Shown piece by piece: positions 45,012 to 50,659 of a stretch of DNA of 64,000 nucleotides (positions are counted from its first letter, which is position 1; every line of letters begins with the position of its first letter). The position numbers and the translations under genes were made by a program. The DNA lies in contig JBFMAX010000001.1 in the NCBI GenBank assembly GCA_040755395.1, positions 496,001 through 560,000 of the forward strand, in the 5' to 3' direction. Under the pieces are notes generated by a model. It did not search any database. It was not told the DNA's origin and was given only the letters and a program-made list of their open reading frames with translations. The stretch is from Nitrospirota bacterium. GTDB lineage: Bacteria; Nitrospirota; Nitrospiria; Nitrospirales; Nitrospiraceae.

Positions 45012-45824
45012 ATGCGCTTCCTCCTGATCCTGACGGCCGCCGCTCTCGCCCTCGGTTTCGGTGCTTCGCCGCCGGGACTCGCCGCCGAGCCCTCCCCGCA
45101 GGCCCCGATTGAACAGGTGCAAAACGCCCCCAAGTTCATCGAGCCGACCGTGCCGGTCTACAAACCGCGCAAAGGCAGCGCGCTCCGCGGCCGGGTGGAC
45201 GGCGGGTTCCGCGGAGGAGACAAAGGCGAGCCCGTCGTCAAGGTCCTCGCGCCCGCCGACCATATCGGCTTCACCATTCGCAAGGCGCCGGCCCTGTATT
45301 GGTACCTGTCCCAGGCAACCACCTATCCGATCGAATTCACGCTGGTGGACAACCGGCACTATCAGCCGGAGCTGCAGGTGTCGCTCAAACCTCCCCCCTG
45401 CCCCGGCATTCAGATGGTCGGGCTCGCCGAGTACAACAAGACGCTGGAGGAGGAGGTGCAGTATTGGTGGCACATCGCCGTGATCGTCGACCCCGAATCC
45501 CGGTCGAAAGACATTCACTCGGCGGGCGCCATCGAACGCATTCCCTACCTGGATGCCCTCGTCGAGGGCAGGACCGCCTGTAAGGACCCGCTGGACGTCT
45601 TCTGCCTGTATGTGGAGTCCGGACTCTGGTACGACGCCATCCAGGTGATCTCCGACTTGATTACGGCGCATCCGAAGGATCGGGTTCTGCGCCTGATGCG
45701 CGCGTCCCTGTTGGACCAGGTGGGGCTGAACGACGTGGCCGACTATGACCGGATGCAGAACGGCACGCCGTGTCCGGCGCGCAAGGTGGAGGCGGACTCA
45801 GCGACCGCGTCCGCGCAACGGTAA
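45012..45824 (+). CDS. DUF928-like secreted protein 1
   Basis: 270 residues from ATG 45012 (GGAGG 4-9 bp upstream). The signal peptide ends near GLAAEP. The conserved core is YKPRKGSALRGRVDGGF, then PADHIGFTIRKAPALYWYLS, FTLVD, EVQYWWHIAVIVDPESRS and GLWYDAIQVISDLITAHP. This pattern (a W-Y-L motif, FTL, a Tyr-Trp pair and a Leu-rich end) matches DUF928, a family often found in cyanobacteria near CHAT and haemagglutinin genes. One Cys pair is seen in ACKDPLDVFC. Function unknown; it may be a structural partner of the secreted complex. Confidence 0.85.
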   Translation: MRFLLILTAAALALGFGASPPGLAAEPSPQAPIEQVQNAPKFIEPTVPVYKPRKGSALRGRVDGGFRGGDKGEPVVKVLAPADHIGFTIRKAPALYWYLSQATTYPIEFTLVDNRHYQPELQVSLKPPPCPGIQMVGLAEYNKTLEEEVQYWWHIAVIVDPESRSKDIHSAGAIERIPYLDALVEGRTACKDPLDVFCLYVESGLWYDAIQVISDLITAHPKDRVLRLMRASLLDQVGLNDVADYDRMQNGTPCPARKVEADSATASAQR

Positions 45825-45828
45825 CCCT

Positions 45829-46566
45829 ATGAACTCTCGAAGGCCGGTCATACGGTGGCTGGCGGTCTGCAGCCTGAGCCTCTCCGGCGGAGTCTTCGCC
45901 GCCGTCGCCCCGGCGACGGAATTCCAGCTTGCCCGAGAGGCGGATTCGCCGGCTCCGCTCTACAAACCCCGCGAGCGCGCCACGCCGCGCGCCCGCGTGT
46001 TCGGGCCGACCCGCGGGATCGAGGCCGACGCGCCGCAGGCGCTGGCTCTGGTTCCGGATCACATCGGCTTCACCGTGTCCGCGCAACCGACCCTCTACTG
46101 GTACCTGTCGAAGACGACCTCCCTGCCCGTCACCTTCACCCTGATCGACACGCGGGTCATCAAGCCGCTGTTTCACGTGACGCTCGCGCCTCCCCGCCGC
46201 GCGGGGCTGCAGGCGATCCGGCTGAAGGATTACGGGATCACGCTGGAAGAGCACGTGCAGTATCGCTGGTTCGTCTCTCTGGTCCCCGATCCGAATTCGC
46301 CGGCGCGCGATATCGTCACGGGCGGGGTGATCGAGCGTGTGGTGGCCAATGAAGCCGGCTGCGGCCTATCGGTCGCGGCCTCGCTGGATGCGGCCCGGTG
46401 TTACGCGGAAGATGGGTTGTGGTACGACATGTTCGCCGCCATCTCCGACCTCATCGCGGCGTCGCCCCAGGACCGGGCCCTTCGCCGAATCCGCGCCTCG
46501 TTCCTGCAGCAGGCCGGCTTGCCGGACGTCGCCGCCTGGGACTTGCGCCAAGGTGGGAGTGAGTAG
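45829..46566 (+). CDS. DUF928-like secreted protein 2
   Basis: 245 residues, starting 4 bp after the previous stop. The signal peptide ends near PATEF. It shares with its neighbours YKPRERATPRARVFGPTRG, VPDHIGFTVSAQPTLYWYLS, LPVTFTLIDTRVIKPL, TLEEHVQYRWFVSLVPDPNS and a GLWYDMFAAISDLIA end, with a C-x(12)-C pair before GLWYD. The very short spacing points to co-translation with copy 1. The three copies diverge enough to be old duplicates, not recent ones. Confidence 0.87.
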   Translation: MNSRRPVIRWLAVCSLSLSGGVFAAVAPATEFQLAREADSPAPLYKPRERATPRARVFGPTRGIEADAPQALALVPDHIGFTVSAQPTLYWYLSKTTSLPVTFTLIDTRVIKPLFHVTLAPPRRAGLQAIRLKDYGITLEEHVQYRWFVSLVPDPNSPARDIVTGGVIERVVANEAGCGLSVAASLDAARCYAEDGLWYDMFAAISDLIAASPQDRALRRIRASFLQQAGLPDVAAWDLRQGGSE

Positions 46567-46602
46567 TTTGAAAATACGGGTCCTGTCACCGCCCGGCCGG
46601 GT

Positions 46603-46632
46603 ACCCGTTGCTCCGCTCCGGTTGCAACGGGT
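46603..46632. repeat. ACCCGTTGC...GCAACGGGT hairpin, family F, copy 2
   Basis: Arms ACCCGTTGC and GCAACGGGT with a 12-base loop. It lies in a 219-bp gap (46567-46785) that also has a family A hairpin near 46712-46745. Confidence 0.8.
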
Positions 46633-46785
46633 GAAAGCTCGCACCCCGCCCGGTGTAAGGACCCCGCTGCGCGCGGACGGGCTCCCAGGGCGGTGCCACC
46701 CGCATTAGTTGCACCCTCTCCCCTGGAGGGAGAGGGTTAGGGTGATGGGGCGCGTTTTCATACTGCTCGGGTGCGTCAAGAGCAC

Positions 46786-47562
46786 ATGGTGACTCACAAG
46801 AAGAACGAGGCCTTCCCTCTTCTCCTTCTCCTCAGCGCGGCTCTCCTGGTCGGCGGGTTTGTCGCCGGTGTGCCCGGTGTCGTCGCGGCTCCTGCGCCGG
46901 CGGAGCCGGCCGCCGCTCAGATCCGCGAGCCCGCGGCGGCTCCCGACCGGCCGTTGCCAGCGTACAAGCCTCGGAAAGACAGCGTTCCGCGGGCGAGAAT
47001 CGGCGGGCCGGCGCGTGGCGGCGAGCCCGGTGATCCGGCGCTGGTCGCGTTGGTTCCCGACCATGTGGGCCTGACCTTGAAAAGCGACCCTTCGCTCTGC
47101 TGGTTCCTCTCGCGACCGACGACGCAGCCCTTGACCCTCACGATTCTGGATTCCCGCGCGATCAAGCCGATCCTCGAAGCGACGTTGCCGTCGCCCGCCC
47201 GTCCGGGCTTGCAGTGCGTGCATCTCAGAGACCACGGCATTACGTTGAAGGAACGGGAACAATACCGGTGGTTCGTCACGCTGGTGCTCGATCCGGACAA
47301 ACCCTCGCGCGATATCGTGAGCGGCGGCATGATCGAACGGATCCCGTTCAGCGAAGGATGCGCCTTGGGACTCCCCTGTTCCTGGACCTGCGAGTTGGAC
47401 GCGGTCTATCAGTACGCGGAGAACGGGCTCTGGTACGACGCGATCGCCTGCCTGCTTGAATTGATCAAGGCGGCTCCCGATGATCCGTTACTGCTGAGGG
47501 TGCTTGATCACCTGCTGAAGCAATCCGACATTCATCTGCCTCCCGTTCGCCGCGCCGGATAA
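46786..47562 (+). CDS. DUF928-like secreted protein 3
   Basis: 258 residues from ATG 46786 (an in-frame GTG lies at 46771). The signal peptide carries KKNEAFPLLLLLSAALLVGG and is cut near VVAAP. The conserved core is YKPRKDSVPRARIGGPARGG, VPDHVGLTLKSDPSLCWFLS, PLTLTILDSRAIKPILEATL, EREQYRWFVTLVLDPDKPSR and GLWYDAIACLLELIKAAPD. It has the same plan as the two upstream genes but slightly changed motifs (CWFLS for YWYLS). It is the last gene of the operon and is followed by the next sigma-54 locus. Confidence 0.85.
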   Translation: MVTHKKNEAFPLLLLLSAALLVGGFVAGVPGVVAAPAPAEPAAAQIREPAAAPDRPLPAYKPRKDSVPRARIGGPARGGEPGDPALVALVPDHVGLTLKSDPSLCWFLSRPTTQPLTLTILDSRAIKPILEATLPSPARPGLQCVHLRDHGITLKEREQYRWFVTLVLDPDKPSRDIVSGGMIERIPFSEGCALGLPCSWTCELDAVYQYAENGLWYDAIACLLELIKAAPDDPLLLRVLDHLLKQSDIHLPPVRRAG

Positions 47563-47583
47563 TCACCGCATTGTTTGTGTCCG

Positions 47584-47620
47584 TTATCGTTTTGGATACG
47601 CCCCGCATCGCTTTCGATAC
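47584..47620. promoter_or_regulatory. tandem enhancer-like sites (GTATC-N6-GATAC), locus 3
   Basis: TTATC-GTTTTG-GATAC (47584-47599) and GCATC-GCTTTC-GATAC (47605-47620), 21 bp apart. Site 2 begins 133 bp upstream of the -24/-12 promoter. Confidence 0.7.
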
Positions 47621-47737
47621 ACTGTGCCGGCCGTCATCGGCCGGGCTGTCTTCGCTCGGCCTTCCTGTTTTCCTACATGCGGTTGAAAAACTAGGAAGTC
47701 CATGGTGGCGCGGTATTACGTGCTTTTCAGAGACACA

Positions 47738-47752
47738 TGGCATGGGTGTTGC
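47738..47752 (+). promoter_or_regulatory. sigma-54 promoter, locus 3
   Basis: TGGCATG-GGTG-TTGC, one base from the consensus, about 148 bp upstream of the small membrane-protein gene at 47901. Confidence 0.8.
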
Positions 47753-47767
47753 TGACTTCATGCTGTG

Positions 47768-47852
47768 AAAACAGCGAGCAGCGAATAGCTGGTAGCTCAT
47801 AGCTCTGAGTTGTCGGCGTTTGGCTATTCGCTACCAGCTACTCGCTACTTTC
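47768..47852. repeat. dispersed repeat, family B, inverted pair
   Basis: CAGCGAGCAGCGAATAGCTG and GGTAGC on the left, CTATTCGCTACCAGCTACTC on the right, forming an imperfect hairpin in the leader of the gene at 47901. Confidence 0.75.
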
Positions 47853-47900
47853 TAGACACAGAGAGTCTGGGTGAGGGGGATTTCAAAGGAGAACCATACC

Positions 47901-48098
47901 ATGGACTGGGACATCGTCACGTGGGGATTGCTCATCGGGATGGCCGGTATGGTGTGGCTGATGGTTCTCGCCACGTGGGGTGCAGATCGACCCCCCGACC
48001 GTGCGGCTGAAGCTCATCCTGACGAGTCCGAGGGTTCCGTTGCGCAAGAACCGAGGACCGGCCGCCGACTGGTCGAACGACGCTCCCACGCGGCCTGA
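47901..48098 (+). CDS. small single-span membrane protein, similar to the product at 21622
   Basis: 65 residues. MDWDIVTWGLLIGMAGMVWL starts a single span (about 5-25), followed by a polar Pro/Glu/Arg-rich tail (DRPPDRAAEAHPDESEG). AAAGGAGA lies 9 bp upstream. It shares an M-D start, a Gly/Met/Trp-rich span and tail type with the 57-residue product at 21622. Both have a sigma-54 promoter and tandem GTATC-N6-GATAC sites in the same arrangement, so they probably belong to one regulon. The function is unknown. Confidence 0.75.
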   Translation: MDWDIVTWGLLIGMAGMVWLMVLATWGADRPPDRAAEAHPDESEGSVAQEPRTGRRLVERRSHAA

Positions 48099-48111
48099 TC
48101 CGCCATGACAA

Positions 48112-48205
48112 GAGCGAGTAGCTGGTAGCGCACAGCAAACAGACGGGCAGAGAATAGCCGGGAGTTCGTCGCTGTTCGCTATAAGCTGTTCGCTATTCGC
48201 CGTGA
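48112..48205. repeat. dispersed repeat, family B
   Basis: GAGCGAGTAGCTGGTAGCGC and CGCTGTTCGCTATAAGCTGT, then TCGCTATTCGCCGTGAGC, between the small membrane-protein gene and the RHH gene. Confidence 0.75.
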
Positions 48206-48271
48206 GCAAATTTGTGATGCGCGAGTGAGCCGAACGCTCATGAAGACTCCAGAACGATCACTCGCCGTGAG

Positions 48272-48625
48272 ATGAAGAGTAACGCCATGCAGCCCGATGT
48301 GACCAACCATGGGACGCCTCGAACCGGCCGGGTGAGGAGAGCCAGGCTGTCCGTGAAGCCGGAGAAACGCCGGCTGACCTTGAACTTACCCGCGGATTTG
48401 CTGGAGCGATTGCGCAACACGGTCTATTGGAACCCCGGCCTGACGATGGCGAAACTCGTGACAGAAGCCGTCAGCGATGCGCTGGACCGCTTGGAACGCC
48501 GCAACGGAGAACCGTTCCCCCAGCGCATGGAGGAACTCAAGCCCGGTCGTCCGCGCACGTGGAAGCCTGTATCTGAACCAATACGCCCCCGTATCCAGAC
48601 AGATAACCCCGCCGCACGTCTCTAA
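48272..48625 (+). CDS. ribbon-helix-helix-like protein
   Basis: 117 residues. A basic N-terminal arm (TGRVRRARLSVKPEKRR) leads to LTLNLPADLLERLRNTVYWN and PGLTMAKLVTEAVSDALDRL, the strand-helix-helix pattern of RHH proteins that bind DNA as dimers. Similar proteins include plasmid partition and antitoxin regulators. No toxin or partition gene is adjacent. The start at 48272 has only a weak site; the ATG at 48287 is an alternative. The gap 48626-48869 has no recognisable gene. Confidence 0.65.
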   Translation: MKSNAMQPDVTNHGTPRTGRVRRARLSVKPEKRRLTLNLPADLLERLRNTVYWNPGLTMAKLVTEAVSDALDRLERRNGEPFPQRMEELKPGRPRTWKPVSEPIRPRIQTDNPAARL

Positions 48626-48869
48626 ACGAGTCTGCCCAGGCCCTCTCGGTTCCCTTCCGCAAGTTCTTGGTTTTTCAGTCGTTCCTTCACCAACGTCACG
48701 CGCTCGCCATCTGAAAAATAAGCATGCATTTTGCGTTGAGTCACGACCGCTTGCTCCCCTTTCCCCCACGCCTGCCAAAGCCCTTGCGCCTCACCTTTTC
48801 CCCTGCGGGAGGGAAGGCCGGGATGGTTGGGAAATTGGGAATGTGGAATGTGGAGTCAGAAGCGAGGAT

Positions 48870-48971
48870 TCAGCGTTTTCGGTCTTGGTAATACTCGACA
48901 AGCTTCAGCACCCCAACGGCTGCGATGGCAAAGACACCGAGCGAGATGATCCAAAGGAGGAGGGGATCCAT
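48870..48971 (-). CDS. 33-residue single-span membrane protein
   Basis: The ORF reads MDPLLLWIISLGVFAIAAVG and continues VLKLVEYYQDRKR: one span (about 4-23) and a basic tail. AAGGAA lies 8-13 bp before the ATG. Only 3 bp separate it from the stop of the preceding membrane gene, so both are one operon. It has the same length and plan as the product at 23046-23147. Confidence 0.55.
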   Translation of the reverse strand: MDPLLLWIISLGVFAIAAVGVLKLVEYYQDRKR

Positions 48972-48974
48972 GAC

Positions 48975-49133
48975 TCAGTTCCTTTCCTCGGGTGTGACGA
49001 CCACCGCGACGGCCAGAAGCACAAAGGCCACAGCGGAACCCGTGAGCGCCGTCCAGCCGGCGATCTTGCTATCGGGCAAAATCGCTCCTACACCGACTAC
49101 GGTCAACAAATACTTCGCAAGGTCGAACAGCAA
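48975..49133 (-). CDS. small two-span membrane protein (start uncertain)
   Basis: About 52 residues if TTG 49133 is the start (a GGGAG lies 12 bp upstream); an in-frame GTG at 49175 would make 66. The product has LLFDLAKYLLTVVGVGAILP as the first span and GWTALTGSAVAFVLLAVAVV as the second, ending TPEERN. It precedes the 33-residue membrane gene by 3 bp. A membrane partner pair is likely; no family is recognised. Confidence 0.5.
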   Translation of the reverse strand: MLFDLAKYLLTVVGVGAILPDSKIAGWTALTGSAVAFVLLAVAVVVTPEERN

Positions 49134-49220
49134 ACTCGAAACTTTCTCCCGTTTGTTGTGGTGTGCGCCCTTCACTGGAAAGCATTCTATATCCACCGAA
49201 TGGTCAAGTAAAGCCGGACT

Positions 49221-49374
49221 CTGGGGCGATGCGTTTGCACTCCCCTGCCGACGACACGGGGAAGCGGAGGTCGCGGTCTCCGCGTTCAACGCGCTGAACG
49301 ACAAGCACAAGGAGCATCCCCTGGGGGATGAGATCGGCAGCCGCGTGCGGGGATGGGTGACCCTGAAATTTTGA
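49221..49374 (+). pseudogene. remnant of the 3' end of an outer-membrane receptor gene
   Basis: The + frame ends with AEVAVSAFNALNDKHKEHPL and then [16 protein letters not shown] and a stop. The F-N-x-L-x-D pattern followed by a final R-G-W-x-T-L-K-F strand is like the last two strands of TonB-dependent receptors. No upstream receptor gene is present. The last 16 codons or so recur at about 50002-50043, on the other side of the HicAB genes, so this seems to be a duplicated gene end. Confidence 0.55.
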
Positions 49375-49421
49375 ATGAGGAATGTGGAATGTGGAATGAG
49401 GAATTCCCCTCACCCTGCCCC
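49332..49421. repeat. direct repeat, copy 1 (left of HicAB)
   Basis: GATCGGCAGCCGCGTGCGGG and ATGGGTGACCCTGAAATTTT, then a family C stretch and a family A stretch. It recurs at 50002-50081, with two changes in the first 49 bp. The repeat includes the receptor end codons and stop. Confidence 0.8.
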
Positions 49422-49430
49422 TCTCGGGGC

Positions 49431-49457
49431 GCCCGTTGCTCTTCCAATGCAACGGGC
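49431..49457. repeat. GCCCGTTGC...GCAACGGGC hairpin, family F, copy 3
   Basis: Perfect 9-bp arms with a 9-base loop TCTTCCAAT; one base pair differs from the other copies (G-C at the base of the stem instead of A-T), a compensated change. Confidence 0.85.
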
Positions 49458-49492
49458 CAAGGGGGAGAGGGGAACGGAGAGGAGAGGTGCGC

Positions 49493-49726
49493 TTACAGGT
49501 CTTCCAACATTTTTTGAAACGCCTCAGGCGTGAGGTCTATCTCGCGCAGAATTTCCCGGATCAAAGGCCAGGCCAGATCACTGCCGGAGGGGTGAGGAAC
49601 GGTGGTCGTCCGCCCGTCGGGGTGTCGGTAGAATTTATGGCTGCCTTTTTGGCGCGTCACGGAAAAGCCCAAGCGGAGCAGCGCCTTTTCCATCGTCTTG
49701 GCGTCAACGATGGGCAGACGGCTCAA
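49493..49726 (-). CDS. hicA: HicA-type toxin (predicted mRNA interferase)
   Basis: 77 residues. It has the dsRBD-like HicA (YcfA) pattern: [40 protein letters not shown] and [19 protein letters not shown]. The catalytic His is in KGSHKFY. HicA cuts mRNA and is neutralised by HicB. The gene overlaps the stop of the antitoxin gene by 4 bp, so both are translationally coupled. Here the antitoxin gene comes first, the reverse of the order in E. coli. Confidence 0.92.
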   Translation of the reverse strand: MSRLPIVDAKTMEKALLRLGFSVTRQKGSHKFYRHPDGRTTTVPHPSGSDLAWPLIREILREIDLTPEAFQKMLEDL

Positions 49727-49941
49727 ACCGAGACCTCAATTTGTTGGAGGCCGACAAATCGAGGGGGATTCTCCGCGAGGTCCCGGTGCTCTTCCAGACA
49801 GAGTTCCAGAACCTCCTTGAGGTTTCTCTGCAGCTCATCGAGTGACTTTCCTTGGGTATGGGCGCCCGGGATCCCAGGCACAAAGCCGACATACAGTTTG
49901 GTTTCCGGATCCCATTCCAGATACGCGGTGAATGTCTTCAC
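49723..49941 (-). CDS. hicB: HicB-type antitoxin
   Basis: 72 residues from GTG 49941 (GGAGGTG 8 bp upstream). The HicB fold is seen in [20 protein letters not shown], then [20 protein letters not shown] and [12 protein letters not shown]. It is short: the family's C-terminal DNA-binding domain is missing, as in many two-gene HicAB modules where another protein or the complex gives repression. A longer frame from 49995 adds a hydrophobic leader that does not belong to the family. Confidence 0.88.
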   Translation of the reverse strand: MKTFTAYLEWDPETKLYVGFVPGIPGAHTQGKSLDELQRNLKEVLELCLEEHRDLAENPPRFVGLQQIEVSV

Positions 49942-50001
49942 TGGGCACCTCCGTTTCCAGATGTATCCACTACAGAGAAGCGAGCGAAAAGTCAATGCGC
50001 G

Positions 50002-50081
50002 ATCGGCAGCCGGGTGCGGGGATGGGTGACACTGAAATTTTGAATGAGGAATGAGGAATTCCCCTCACCCTTCCCCTCTCC
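50002..50081. repeat. direct repeat, copy 2 (right of HicAB)
   Basis: GATCGGCAGCCGGGTGCGGG and ATGGGTGACACTGAAATTTT with the same following family C and family A stretches as 49332-49421. A third partial copy of the AGTCACCCTGAAATTCTGAA part is near 50118. The gap 50082-50219 contains only such repeats. Confidence 0.8.
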
Positions 50082-50219
50082 CCGATGGGGAGAGGAGACA
50101 GAAGAGGGGAACGGGAGAGTCACCCTGAAATTCTGAATGAGGAATGAAGAATGTGGAATGAGGAATGCGGAATGAGAAATGCCCTGACGAACCTACACGA
50201 CATTTGGGATGAGGAGGCG

Positions 50220-50648
50220 ATGACGAGAAAAAACGTTGTTCAAGAGAAGAGTTTCGCTTTTGCCTTACAGATCGTCAAGCTGAGCCGACGCCTCCGGCTT
50301 GACCGGAGAGAATTGATTCCGTCCGGGCAACTCATTCGCTCCGGCATTTCGATCGGGGCGAACATTGAGGAAGCCATAGCCGCACAAAGCAAAAGAGATT
50401 TTCTTGCGAAGATGTCCATTGCCATGAAAGAGGCGCGCGAAACCCTTTACTGGTTACGGATCTTCCACGAATCCGGCCTGGCGAATAGTCCGGAAGTCAC
50501 CATGTTGCTTCAGGAGTGCCGGGAGCTTACGAATCTCCCCAGCAGTATCACGTTGACGACCCGTCAAAACCTCCAGGCGAACAAGCGTGTTTCTTCTCCC
50601 GATGCTATGAATTCCTCATTCCACATTCCTCATTCCACATTGGGATAG
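50220..50648 (+). CDS. four-helix-bundle protein (TIGR02436-like)
   Basis: 142 residues from ATG 50220. The helices EKSFAFALQIVKLSRRLRLD, the central LIRSGISIGANIEEAIAAQS and KMSIAMKEARETLYWLRIFH are the hallmark of the four-helix-bundle family first described in 23S rRNA intervening sequences. Its function is unknown. The last residues (MNSSFHIPHSTLG) come from a family C repeat at 50608-50642, so the original end was probably near residue 125. The next gene starts 11 bp downstream, suggesting the two are co-transcribed. Confidence 0.85.
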   Translation: MTRKNVVQEKSFAFALQIVKLSRRLRLDRRELIPSGQLIRSGISIGANIEEAIAAQSKRDFLAKMSIAMKEARETLYWLRIFHESGLANSPEVTMLLQECRELTNLPSSITLTTRQNLQANKRVSSPDAMNSSFHIPHSTLG

Positions 50649-50659
50649 TGGAGGCAGCT

